A DNA stretch of 64,000 bases, from NCBI GenBank assembly GCA_036365145.1, contig JAEOAD010002231.1, positions 2,707,501 through 2,771,500 on the forward strand. Direction: 5' to 3'. The first letter of the stretch is position 1, and every line of letters starts with the position of its first letter. Below are positions 24,082 to 34,631 of the stretch, one piece after another. The translations under genes and the position numbers were made by a program. This stretch comes from Orientallactaga sibirica (taxonomy: Eukaryota > Chordata > Mammalia > Rodentia > Dipodidae). Under the pieces are notes generated by a model. That model was not told the origin of the DNA and ran no database searches. It saw only the letters and a list, made by a program, of their open reading frames with translations.

Positions 24082-24811
24082 GTAAGGGATTCCTCCAAGA
24101 ATCCACAGACCTCTTTCTTTTGTACAAGCTTGTTTTTAGAGTTAGGTTAACTTCTTCCTACTCAGACTCCTCAAACATAACTCATCTTTTAAAAGTGGGA
24201 GGGTTTTAATCATGGCTTATGTAGCAGGAGATGAACTGGTTCCCCTACCCCCAAATCTTAGTTATTAGTGTCTTTGACCACATCTGAAGACTTTACTCTT
24301 CATGGATCAAAGATATTGCAAAGTTGAGTGTTGCATAAAATTGCTAGTGATCTGTTCTACTAAACACAAATGAATACATGCAAAAGAGCCAAATGAAGGG
24401 GCCTACTGTGAGTAGGACATTAGTTTGTTATATATTCAAGCTGTCCCGGGGCATTCACATCTGGTGAGAAGGTGACTGGCTCTTCCAAGTACACAAAGAG
24501 AATTCTATCTTCCAGTTTGGCTGTGTCTACCATCAGTAAATTTGTAGGTACACATTTATTCAGCATTAATTATGAAATGAAGAATCACTGATAACACATG
24601 AAGAGAATACTGAGTAATTAGAGAAGGTAGTTAGAAATACAAGTTCAGTCATACAAAATGACATAATCAGGCTTATAGCTGCCGTGACCTCTAGGCATAA
24701 AACTGCCATGAGTATCTTGGAGAGAAGTGGAAAAAGGAGACTTCACACCATTAGAGAAGTGTACAGTGTAGATTGAGATTGTATTGTTCAACAAAAAAAA
24801 GTTTTAAATTA

Positions 24812-25036
24812 GGGTATGGAGAGATGCCTTAGTGGTTAAGGCACTTTCCTGTAAAGCCTGAGGACCCAGATTTAGCTCCCCAGAACCCACATAAGCCAGA
24901 TGCACAAGGTGACACATGCACACAAGGTCATGCATGCACACAAGATGTGTCTGGAGTTTATTGCAGTGGCTAGAGGCCCTGGTGTGCCAATACCCTTTCT
25001 CTCTCTCACACACATAAATAAAATTAATAAAAAAAA
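24812..25036 (+). repeat. tRNA-derived SINE, class 1
   Basis: Sense copy: GGAGAGATGCCTTAGTGG, AAGCCAGATGCACAAGG, an extra partly repeated ACACAAG(G/A)T section (24912-24946), TGTCTGGAGTTTATTGC, TCTCTCTC and an A-rich tail. The inner duplication is peculiar to this copy. Confidence 0.85.
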
Positions 25037-25040
25037 AATA

Positions 25041-25262
25041 GGGCTGGAGAGCTTGCCTGAAAAGTCAAATGACCTGAGTTTGATTCCCCAGTACCCACAT
25101 AAGCCAGATACACAAAGTGGCAGATGCATCTGGAGACCAATTTCAGTGCTAGAGCCCGTGTTGCACCCATTCTCTTCCCCCCTCCTTTCTCTCTTTCTCC
25201 CCCCTCTCTCTCTCTGTCTGTGCATATGTATGTGTGTATGTCTGTTTCTCTCTGCTTGTGAA

Positions 25263-25293
<31 letters not shown>

Positions 25294-25297
25294 ATAT
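25041..25297 (+). repeat. tRNA-derived SINE, class 1
   Basis: Sense copy in tandem with the previous one. The head lacks the middle of the A-box region (GGCTGGAGAGCTTGCCTG). It has a long CT-rich stretch and about ten AAAT units at the tail. Confidence 0.88.
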
Positions 25298-25369
25298 TTT
25301 AAAAACTTTTAAAAGTAAACTGGATCCTGAAGATGGATGCTTGTCAGATGACTTTAAATGCAATAATGA

Positions 25370-25545
25370 ACACTCATCATTTACTACATCACTGTGCCAA
25401 GTACTTCACATTTTAATTACAATAACTCAATTAAATTCAATTCTGTTTTTGTTCTGTTTTGTTGTTGTTGGCCCAAGATCACTTGGTTCTGAAAGAAACA
25501 AAATTGAGATCAAGGGAGCTGGCTTCAGAGCCAAAGTATGCTATA
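25370..25545 (+). repeat. MIR-like ancient SINE
   Basis: Words such as ACTGTGCCAAGTACTTCACA, TTAATTACAATAACTCA, CCCAAGATCACTTGG and AGCTGGCTTCAGAGCC follow the order of the MIR consensus (size-ordered 'tgtgccaggcact..ttaca' to 'ggatt..aacccag'). It is strongly diverged, as expected for an ancient repeat. Confidence 0.55.
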
Positions 25546-25728
25546 TATTCAATACCTAAGTATATTCATTTAAATAAGTATGTAAATGAATGAGGGAAGG
25601 AATGAATAAACAGAAAGATGGGTACATGTTGGGCAAAACAGATAAATGTGTTTATTCCTCACACAGGAATGAATAGCCTAGTTTACAGAGTTAAGCTGAT
25701 TTAACTGTTTACATCATGACCTTTCCAG

Positions 25729-25881
25729 GCATCTGCATCCCAGTCACGGAGAGCATCCTGACCCCTCACATCCCCGCTCTGGATGGCACTCGGCATAGAG
25801 ACCGGAATCATGGTCATTATTCAAACCATGACTTGGGATGGCAGAATCTGGGAAAAACACACAAGATGTCTCACATAAAAG
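25729..25881 (+). CDS. DKK2: DKK2 exon 3: linker between cysteine domains
   Basis: The acceptor is CTTTCCAG/GC and the donor G/GTAGGA. The first two bases complete the split Gly codon from exon 2, and the last base begins the Gly codon shared with exon 4. It encodes ICIPVTESILTPHIPALDG..., which carries the tenth cysteine of domain 1 and then the flexible, His/Asn/Arg-rich linker. Length is 153 bp (51 codons, phase 1 on both sides), so skipping would keep the frame. Near the 3' end the protein reads LGKTHKMSHIKG; human DKK2 from memory has one more residue here (LGRPHTKMSHIKG), so an in-frame codon loss plus substitutions is likely. The linker is the least constrained part of the family. Intact frame. 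Confidence 0.97.
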
Positions 25882-26625
25882 GTAGGACTATTAACCATCT
25901 ATGTTTATGTTTAAAGAAAAGCTAAGGTAATTACAAAGATACTTTAATGGAAAAAAAAGGTAAACAAAATTTGCTAACTTTTAATTTTGAGAATGCAAGA
26001 GTTTTTGTAGAATCCCAGATTATAAGACAATATCTGTTGCCAGCGAGGTGGTGGGCTGACCCACCATGCCATTTTCTAAACAGTCCTTTCTTTCACACTA
26101 AGTTTAGTAGAAATCTTGTATGCTGACATGTCTGTCAGTTACATATCAAAGGGTAAATTATTGTGAAAATAAATGAGAAAATTTTTGCGGCCATATCATT
26201 AAATTTCCAAGGTTTTGAGTCATTTTCTCACCTTACAGATTTAGAAATTTTATTTCATGGAAAAACCACATGCTATGCTATTCATAAACCAACCTATTAA
26301 AATAATTGGCTTATGGTGGGATTACCATTGACCATACAATCCTCTTTTTTTGTAAAAAAAATACTCAAAAATCTTAATCACTAAGAACTAGTTTGAAAAG
26401 CATGAAATTATCGAAGCCTGATCACTGATATTAAAATATGAAGCCATGGAACACCTTTAGATTTAAAGGAGGTTTTTCCCAAGTATAGCTTTCTAGATTG
26501 ATATGAATAAGTAACTTGTGTTTAAAAGAGTTTTGTAATATTGACACTCCCATTCTTGGAAATTTATAATTGATGGCTGTGAGAATTCCTGAACAAAATC
26601 CTAGTTTATTTTTTCAAAAAAAAAT

Positions 26626-26843
26626 TATATTTTATTTATTTATTTATTTAAGAGAAAGAAAGAGGCAGAGAGAGAGAAAGAGAGAGAGATAATGGGTATG
26701 CCAGGGCCTCCAAGCCACTGCAAACGAACTCCTGATGCACGCACTCCCTTGTGCATCTGGTTTTTGTAGGTCCTGGAGAGGCAAACCAGGATACTCTGGC
26801 TTGGTAGGCAAATGCCTTAACCTCTAAACCATCTCTCCAGCCT
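26626..26843 (-). repeat. tRNA-derived SINE, class 1
   Basis: Antisense copy: (TTTA)n, GA-rich stretch, CCAGGGCCTCCAAGCCACTG, CTTGTGCATCTGG and CTAAACCATCTCTCCAGCC. It is opposite in orientation to the two SINEs in intron 2, so the three surround exon 3 as inverted repeats. Confidence 0.9.
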
Positions 26844-26914
26844 GCTGCTTCACTTTTTAACAAGATAATGGCATAGCTTATCTGACCACAAAGCTGTTTT
26901 CCCACCCTTTCATT

Positions 26915-27076
26915 TTTTTTTTTTTTTTTTTCTGGTTTTTTGAGAGAAGGTCTTGCTCTAGCCCAGGCTGATCTGGAATTCACTCTGTATTCTCAGGGTG
27001 GCCTCTAACTCATGGTGATCCTCCTATCTGTGCCTCCTGAGTGCTGGGATTAAAGGCGTGTGCCACCACGCCCGGC
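26915..27076 (-). repeat. B1 SINE, young, with 16-bp TSD
   Basis: Antisense full-length B1: long T run, GGTCTTGCTCTAGCCCAGGC, GAATTCACTCTGTATTCTC and GTGCTGGGATTAAAGGCGTG. It is close to consensus. Perfect 16-bp direct repeats TTCCCACCCTTTCATT lie at 26899-26914 and 27077-27092, so the insertion is fairly recent. Confidence 0.95.
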
Positions 27077-27472
27077 TTCCCACCCTTTCATTCTTCAGCA
27101 GAGCCAGTCTCCTGGAGAATCTCTGAACCATTAGTCTATCCTAAACTACTAGTGGTCCTGAGGGTAGTGCTAAAACACTGACAAATAGTTCTTTAGCTGT
27201 ATTTGTCTCTACTTAGCAAAGTCCTGAATTCTTTCCCTATACCTCCTATTTCTGTTCCACCAAGTTCATATGTCATTGTCATTACATGAGATCTGTTTGC
27301 ATTCCAACAGAGCACATCACAATGCAGTACAAAAATCTACTGATTATTTTTATCTAATTTATATGAAACTCTGTCATTAGCAAAGCAATCTTATGTTGGA
27401 TGACTAATTAGTTGTATCCAAATCTCACAATGGAATTAGCTACATCTGGGGTAATAAAAAACCCTTTAGGCC

Positions 27473-27690
27473 AGGGTCCAGCACATTATGGCCTGTGAGC
27501 TTAATCAGGGTCACCACCAGATTTTTAAATAATGTTTTATAGGAGCATTTGGGCCTTATGTATAGCTGTTTTTCCTTATTTGTTTGTTTCTGTTTGCAGT
27601 ACGACAGAACTGAGGAGCTCTAACACAGCATTTAGTCTCTAAACTCTAATGTATTTGCAATATGGCATTAGCAGAAAACTTTCATAACGC
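27473..27690 (+). repeat. hAT-Charlie-type MER fossil
   Basis: CCAGGGTCCAGCACATTATGG, CCTGTGAGC, AAATAATGTTTTATAGGAGCA, ACGACAGAACTGAGGAG and CAATATGGCATTAGCAGAAA run in the same order as a common short hAT element of placental mammals whose ends read 'caggggtcggcaaact'. It is non-coding and old. Confidence 0.6.
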
Positions 27691-28319
27691 CTGTGTTGAT
27701 AAGGAATATATATCAACCCAAGCATGATATGTAGGGACTATGTGGGGGACTTAATCTTTTTGTAGCTAAAATATCCAGTTTTGTATTTCCATCTATTTTT
27801 AATGAGTTCTTGGTTGACCTTGAGCCTGTTGGCCTTCAGATAGGTTGGCTGCCTGCTCTCTGCTGTAATCTCTTTCACAGTTTCTTATAGACAACATTTT
27901 TCTCACTCCCTGCCAGATGCTTTTGGCTGGGGTTAACCAACGTATTATGTGACTCCCACTGCCTCAGTTGGTATTTCTGGCAGGGCTGTTTAGCTCATGC
28001 CAGGTGGACCCATTAGGTTTCTAGTCCTGGCTAGTGATTCCGGCCCCTTTGGGTCCTCAGCTTAAATGTAGTAATGGCTTCCTGTAGCTGATTACCTTCT
28101 GATGCTTCCTAACTCATACACTGCCTGTGTGACTGCTCGTCCACAGAAATAACTTCTGATATCAATACTCTGAGCTTCTGTTTTCCCACCTGCATTCTAA
28201 CTGACATATAATGGTAGGAAGTCCCTGAGAATTGCAGCCTTCTCCTTTGAATCAGAGCTTTGTTTAGATCTCCTGATAAAATGTCAAATTAGTTGGTGTA
28301 AATTACTTTTATTTTTATT

Positions 28320-28645
28320 ATGTGTGTGTGTGTGTGTGTGTACCCATGCACATACATTAAAGTGCATGTGTGATGTGTGGAGGTCAGAGGACAATTCCAG
28401 TTGTTTGTCCTCTTTTTCTTTTGAAGACAGGGTCTCATTTGTTGTTTTCTCCCCTGTGCGTGTGCCAGTCTAGGTGGCCCATGAACTTCTGGGTTCCCAG
28501 GCTGTGCTTCCCATTGCCATAGGCACACTGAGATTGTAGACCCTGGGACCACTTTGTCTCTGGCTTTACATGGGTGCTGGGGAATTGAACTCAGGTCCAC
28601 AGGTTGACAAACAAGCCTTTAACCTCAGAACAATCTCCCCAGCCC
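28320..28645 (-). repeat. B4-like SINE, antisense
   Basis: It opens with a (TG)n run, then GATGTGTGGAGGTCAGAGGAC, AGACAGGGTCTCATTTG, TGGGGAATTGAACTCAGGTC and a head complement AATCTCCCCAGCCC. This is the antisense layout of a B4 composite with its CA end. It ends about 325 bp before exon 4. Confidence 0.7.
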
Positions 28646-28971
28646 AACCTTTTATTTATTTATTTTTTATTTTTACATTCACCTCTTGGAAAAAAAGTGA
28701 TCTGGAAAGTACCTAGAAATGCATAGTAAGGAAAAGGTGACGCATAATCCTGGCTATTCGCTGAGCTTCATATGCAGGTGGAGATAATTGAGACAATAGC
28801 AGATTTATGTGACTGAAGAGAGAGAACTGATTAATACCAATCCAAGGCTTTTCATTATAAATGGCAACATTTTGGAAGATAGTAAAAGTGAAGGTGTTCT
28901 TGTCCCCGTGATAGCAGAGTAAAAATGGTTCTAAAGTGTCATGGTATACCCTTTTGGTCCTGTTTCTATAG

Positions 28972-29222
28972 GACATGAAGGAGACCCCTGCCTGCGATCA
29001 TCAGACTGTATTGAAGGGTTTTGCTGTGCTCGTCACTTCTGGACCAAAATCTGCAAACCAGTGCTCCATCAAGGGGAGGTCTGTACCAAACAGCGCAAGA
29101 AGGGTTCTCATGGGCTGGAAATATTTCAGCGGTGTGACTGTGCAAAGGGACTGTCCTGCAAAGTATGGAAAGATGCCACCTATTCTTCCAAAGCCAGACT
29201 CCATGTGTGTCAGAAAATCTGA
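28972..29222 (+). CDS. DKK2: DKK2 exon 4: second cysteine-rich domain and stop
   Basis: The acceptor is TTTCTATAG/GA. The first two bases finish the Gly codon; 82 further residues follow and the frame stops at TGA 29220-29222. The translation starts HEGDPCLRSSDCIEGFCC and ends RLHVCQKI, with all ten cysteines of the colipase-like domain 2. This domain binds LRP5/6 and Kremen and is sufficient for modulation of Wnt signalling in the family. The stretch ARHFWTKICKPVLHQGEVC and the basic TKQRKKGSHG loop belong to its conserved receptor-binding face. As far as I remember it is identical to human DKK2 here, so strong selection acts on it. With an exon 1 of human length the protein would be 258 residues against 259 in human. 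Confidence 0.98.
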
Positions 29223-29818
29223 TAAACACTGGGGAATGTCATCACTAGCAGACTGTGAATTTGTGTATTTAATGCATTATGGCATGGTGGAAAATAAGGT
29301 TTGGAATTCAGAAGAACGGAGAATATGATAAGATACAGACCCCAGAAAGGGAGAATTGAAAGGAGAGTTGAATGTATTAGAATGGGTGAAAACTGAAGCA
29401 CAACCAGTGTTTCCATTATGCAACTTGTTTATGTAAATACTGTACACATTTGTGAAAATGCTATCAGTAAAAGAAAGCACACAGTGGAAATTGTTGATAA
29501 ATATGTGACTTTGCAAGAGTTGAGGTTGTGCTGGAGGAAACATTTCCTTCAGATTCTGATTACCTATAAAAATAACCTAGAAGCCATATTTCTATGCAAA
29601 GTTATAATTTAACAAAATACTACCACCATACCTTGACATAAGATAATCTCTAAAACAGGAAAAGAGTTGATAAGTAGGAAATGAAAATGCTGCATAATTC
29701 TCATGCATCATGGAATGACTTCTTAATTTCGAAATCTACTTTTACTTGTCAATAGTAGACAAGGTCAAAAGAATAGTCAATATTTTTCAAAGAAAGTGAC
29801 AGGTCTTTTAGACATCAG

Positions 29819-29848
29819 AAACAAACAAACAAACAAACAAACAAACAA
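29819..29848. repeat. (AAAC)n microsatellite in 3' UTR
   Basis: Seven uninterrupted CAAA units, inside the presumed DKK2 3' UTR. Confidence 0.95.
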
Positions 29849-31284
29849 TTCTTCTCAAACTGCTCATTTACATTATTTTTCAAAATTTTAAATCACCTGC
29901 AATTCAAGAAGACAGATACAAGACAAAATTAGATTCTAGATTCTGAAGGAATAGCATGCCCTTGTGACTGTTAATGAGGTTCCTACCTATACTATATTTA
30001 TCAATGGGAACTAGTGTAATATATGCACAGGGAAGAATTCTCACAAAGATGTCTAAATCATATGGAAAACAGAGCTAATGGAAAAATCCCAGTTTTAAAA
30101 GCTTCGACATACCCTATATTTGATAGTATGAGACTCATAAACACATTTATTTCTGCATATCTCAAATAAAGCAGGGTGAGACTTGAGTGATACCTGTACT
30201 GCAAGAAAGCACAGAAAAGAAATGGGGAAATTTTGTCAATTTTCCAGGCTTTGACAACATTAAGGACACATGTCTGAAACAGAGGCCAACACTTTTATCT
30301 TGGACACCAGAGGCTGACAACCTAAGAGAAAACTCTCAGTGGGGTTTACTACCATAATATTTACAATGCAGATGAGTTCAGTATGAGGCAACTTGCCCTT
30401 TCTACCCTCAGACTATTTATGTTCTATTTTTGAGGTTGTATAATAATCTTAATGCAAGGAGGTATTATAAAATACACTCCTAAAGCAGATGGTATAGGAG
30501 AGTCCATTGACCTCCTTAAACTCCTGATCAATGGCACCATCTGATTTTTCTGTACTAAACTCTCTCTGCAAATGGGTATTTTATTGCCTAAGATATAGTT
30601 TCTGTTTTCTGCAGCCACTGAGGTTTAAAATGTAGTAACTTGCAAGGTCTACATATTGCTAATCTATAGACTCCACACATTCTAAATTCCTTGAAACCAC
30701 TTTACTACGTTTTGACTTAAGTCAGTTCTGAATATTATGTCTAGAAACTAAAAGGTAAGGAAGCTTCTCCTCATACTATCATTACTTTAAGCTCTTACAG
30801 ACCCAAGTCACTCCTTTTAGTTCACTTAAATCCCATCAGCAATCTCAAATTCTAATTCTCCCAGTAAAAATGTTTAAAACTTTCAGTGTCCCATACCCAT
30901 TTACAAGGATGATTCAGATCTATAGGTTCTGCACATGTCTGCTAAAACAAAAATCATAAGATAACTTATCCAAGAGCCAAAATTTGTACAAATGGGCTGT
31001 ATAAGCTTGGGGACATGAAAATAGAACTTTTCAGTGAAACATTTCCTATGTAGCAATTACATTTACAATCTGGTTTCCATATTATATCCCTTGTATTCAG
31101 CCTTTCAAAATTATTATTTGAAGTAATTTATTTACAGGAAGTGTTAATGAGATGTATTTTCTTATAGAGATATTTCTTACAGAAAGCTTTGTAGCAAAAT
31201 ATATTTGCAGCTGTTGACTTTGTAATTTAGGGGAAATGTATAATAAGATAAAATATATTAAATTTTTCTCTTTCAAAACATTGA

Positions 31285-31290
31285 ATTAAA
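31285..31290 (+). terminator. DKK2: candidate polyadenylation signal
   Basis: ATTAAA with a GT/T-rich downstream element 8-22 bases later. The competing AATAAA at 30165 has a weaker downstream part. Sequence alone cannot decide between them. Confidence 0.35.
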
Positions 31291-31310
31291 ATTTCCTGTG
31301 TTTTGCTTGT

Positions 31311-32732
31311 GGGAAAAATTCTGATGGAATCATCAGTTCTCAGAGTTCCAGTGGATTCAGTCTGGTATTTCAGCCTGAGTAGGAATCATTTGGATGTCAG
31401 TACCATGGGATGATCTAGCTTGCTATTACTGAGGCCACTCACTATAGGACAGGACAGCTATAATTTGTGTTTTTCATAAAATTAAAGCAAAGCAGCCCCA
31501 CTTGTGATTTCCCTGTATTTATTCATTCACCTTCAGGAATGTCTTAGAATCAGAGCTCTCTACAAATGTTTCTTCAAAACATTTGCCCAAGTAGTATATG
31601 CCGACAATCTTCTTTCTCAGCAAAAATTTCCAAAGTGGAGATGCCAGCAGGCTTAGGGTATTGTTTCATTTCCACATGATACAAAGAAGTTATGAGGTGT
31701 CTATATCTGTGGATGGAGATGGATCCAGTTACTTAGGCCTGATGAATTCAATTCTACATCCTGGCAAGTAGATCTTTCCTCTCCTTTCTGGACATTGACA
31801 TGTTTGGCCATAGCACTCACCAGAAACGAGACCAAGCTTGGATGTAAAACCCCATGTTATATTACAGATGCTAGTGGGCTGAAATTGTAGAAAGTAAACA
31901 TACTGTGACAAAGTAGAATGGATTAAGTGTAGCTTTGGCAGCTTAATGAAGCCAGAGTATTCCAAGAGCTTGAGGTAAAAGTTACGATCCCTAAAGCACT
32001 GCTGAGTAATTTCCACATCATTTTAATCAGTCACTTAGGGAAGTCCTAGTTATTCATTCCTTCAAATTGAGAACATTTGTATTTTCTTGTTAAAGTGTAT
32101 TTTTAGACTGTGGCAATCATATGGATGACATTTTTCTTTTCCTTTACAGTCAGTGATATGGCTTAAGAAGTGACAGATTGTTTTGACTTTCTTTTTTAAC
32201 TAAAAACTAAAGTATCTAAAAGTGGCTCTTAGAATTTCAAGAAGAAATGTTCAACCATATTAATTTTTCCCTCAAATTCAGGACAGCTTAGAACACTGTC
32301 TATTTAAAAGGTCAGAAGATAGATACTCCATTGAAGATAAAATTAATGTTGGATAATGTGGCATATATATGTGGACAAGGGTCAATCCTAACACTAAACA
32401 TCAGAGTATTTTTCATGAGTGCCACCAGGCTATCAGTTCTGCCCTAAGGGAGCATCCCTTTCAGATTTACAACATGGACAGGCAAAGCAGAATGACATAA
32501 TTCCTTCTAGAGTTAGAACCCAAGAACAAGGGCTGGAGAAGCAACTGAATTATATTTTTCACATTCAGGAACCTTGCCTCAAAGTTCTCTGAAACTGGTC
32601 AACTTATATAACAGAGGTAAGTATGGGATGCAATGAGATGAAGAATGGTATTTCATTTCACATTAAACTAACATTAAGTATTAGGAAGAAGAATGTTCCC
32701 TCAAATGCACCAATTCACACATCTTTGTTTTT
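31311..32732. other. repeat-free flank downstream of DKK2
   Basis: No repeat family, exon or promoter is recognised. It may be extended 3' UTR or a retained downstream element; nothing decides between them. Confidence 0.4.
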
Positions 32733-32971
32733 TTTTACTTTTTTAAACTTTTAAAATTATTTTTTCTTATTTTTTATGTATTTGAGAGAGGAAGAGGAGG
32801 ACAGAGAGAGGAAGAGAAAATGGGTGCAATAGGGCCTCCAACCACTGCAAATGATCTCCAGATGCAAGCACCACCTTGTGCATCTGACTTACATGATTCC
32901 TGGGGAATTGAACCGGGGTCCTTTGATTTTGCAGGCAAGTGCCTTATCCACTAAGCAATCTCTCCAGCCCC
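32733..32971 (-). repeat. tRNA-derived SINE with 15-bp TSD
   Basis: Antisense class 1 copy (GA-rich stretch, CACCTTGTGCATCTGAC, CTAAGCAATCTCTCCAGCC). Perfect direct repeats CACATCTTTGTTTTT lie at 32718-32732 and 32972-32986. Confidence 0.93.
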
Positions 32972-33061
32972 CACATCTTTGTTTTTAATCAATTGTACAC
33001 AACCATTTCCTTATGGTAAAGGTATTGATTTGAATAAAAGTCTGATTGGCTATATACTAGG

Positions 33062-33175
33062 GTAATGTTGTGGTTTGAGTGTGCATGAGCAGGTATCCTC
33101 AAAGATTCCTGTGTAGGGAATGTGATACCTCGGTTGGAAGTATGGGAAGAGGATGTGGACCTTTAAGAGATAGGA
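33062..33175. repeat. possible MaLR-type LTR fragment
   Basis: GTTGTGGTTTGAGTGTGCAT, GAAGAGGATGTGGACCTTTAAGAG and AGGACCGAGG resemble the 5' part of mammalian ERVL-MaLR LTRs. It is short and diverged. Confidence 0.4.
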
Positions 33176-33480
33176 CCGAGGTTTGTGGAGATGGCTCAAT
33201 GGGCAAAATGCTTGTCACCTATGTATGAGGATCTGAGTTCCAATCCCTAACAACTATGCAAAAGCCAGGCATGGCAGTATGAGAAGGCATGCACAGCACT
33301 GGGAAGTTGGAGAAAGGAGAAGCCCTGAAGCTTACTATTCAGGTAAACTGTCCAAATTTGTGAGTTTTTGGTTTGTTGATAAACCTATCTCAAAAACATT
33401 CAGAGTAGAATTATTGAGAAAGAGGAACTGACACCAACTTCTGACTTAGACATGCAAACTCACACATGTACATGAGCATG
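33176..33480 (+). repeat. B4-like SINE
   Basis: GTGGAGATGGCTCAATGGGC, ATGAGGATCTGAGTTCCAATCC, AGCCAGGCATGGCAGTATG, CCTATCTCAAAAACATTCAG and ACACCAACTTCTGACTTAGAC are in the order of a B4 element, with a diverged CA-rich end. Confidence 0.65.
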
Positions 33481-33568
33481 TTTACACATGTCACTCACAT
33501 AGATATGAACACACTTATGTATATGTCATACATATACAATAACAGACCCAAAAAGTTAGATGGGGCCC

Positions 33569-33631
33569 GTATGTATGTGTGTATGCATGTATGTATGTAT
33601 GTATGTATGTATGTATGTATGTATGTATGTA

Positions 33632-33664
<33 letters not shown>
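33569..33664. repeat. (GTAT)n and (GT)n microsatellite
   Basis: About 15 ATGT units followed by about 13 GT units. The frames across it on both strands are artefacts. Confidence 0.95.
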
Positions 33665-33666
<2 letters not shown>

Positions 33667-33831
33667 CACTGGAGGCATGCATTGAGAAGGGTGGAATGAC
33701 CTCGGTCTCCCTTTTTTCTTGGGTAAGATGTAATGACTTCTTTCCAGTACATGCTCCTATCATTACTATCCATGTCATGAGGCAAGGCACTCAAGGGAAA
33801 GCTGGAAATTGGACAAAAATATTTGTTAATT

Positions 33832-34589
33832 CTTGCCCTTCCCCTGCGTTTTTCTATGGTTTCAGCTGGTGAGGTGTGGTTAGCTGATCCTCCCTTCAGG
33901 TTCATTGTCCACCTGAAAAGAGATAAGCAAATTCTCCAACGGAGAGAGAAGTTAGTACTAGATAGAAGGGATAACCATATATGTTTTGGAGGGAACTTTA
34001 TATGCATTGGCTCTCTTCTAGCCCACATTTGGTGGCCACTAGATCTTGGAGACTGAGCTCATTTTTTGTACATGGCTTTGACTTATTTCCCAGTTCCAGC
34101 AATGAGTTCCACTCCACTGAGTGGATCTATTAGCCAAATCAAGAACAGTTGGTTACCCCCCCATGGCTGTTTGCCACTACTGCACTTGTATGAGCATTAC
34201 GTCAGATGGTTTCCTGCTGGGTATCTTAGACTGCAAGTTGTTTGGACCAATGTCAGACATTTTTCCCCAGTTGCTCATGTAGCACCCTCTGGTACTAGAC
34301 TGCTAACTGTCTGGGGAATGACCTTCTTCCAGATTCTGGCCAGGTCTCTCTGTGTTTGGTCTTACACACGTATGCTGTCTTCGACAGTAGGGTCTTACCA
34401 TTAACCTTTGGTGGGTCACAAGTACTCTGACAGAAGTCTGTCTTTTTGGGAAACCTTGTAGGTGTTTCAGATCAACAGCTCATTGTGGAAGTTAACCCCT
34501 TGCTGGCACTGGGAGTTATAAGTCTGCACCTAGGAAGGTGAGGGAGGAAAAAGATATATAATGTAAAAGAGAAAGTGAGTATAGAGAGG

Positions 34590-34631
<42 letters not shown>

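Larger units (their letters stand above)
24082..25728 (+). other. DKK2: DKK2 intron 2
   Basis: GT...AG intron of 1647 bp in phase 1, ending CTTTCCAG. It contains two sense class 1 SINEs and a MIR-like fossil. The first 700 bp (24082-24810) show no repeat or coding signal. Confidence 0.93.
25882..28971 (+). other. DKK2: DKK2 intron 3
   Basis: GT...AG intron of 3090 bp in phase 1, ending TTTCTATAG. It holds an antisense class 1 SINE, an antisense B1, a hAT-type fossil and an antisense B4-like SINE. The stretches 25890-26620 and 27700-28310 show only unique A+T-rich or mixed sequence. Confidence 0.93.
29223..31310 (+). other. DKK2: DKK2 3' UTR (end uncertain)
   Basis: A+T-rich transcript end directly after the stop codon. 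No SINE or L1 has landed here, which fits a retained 3' UTR. AATAAA occurs at 30165-30170. A second candidate is ATTAAA at 31285-31290, followed by a GT/T-rich stretch (TGTGTTTTGCTTGTG) at 31298-31312, which is the better-formed cleavage site and gives roughly the human UTR length as I recall it. Several short open frames in this part are chance. Confidence 0.5.

Noticed and set aside
33466..33872. Cys/Val/Tyr- and His/Thr-rich frames
   Set aside because: Produced by the (GTAT)n/(GT)n microsatellite.
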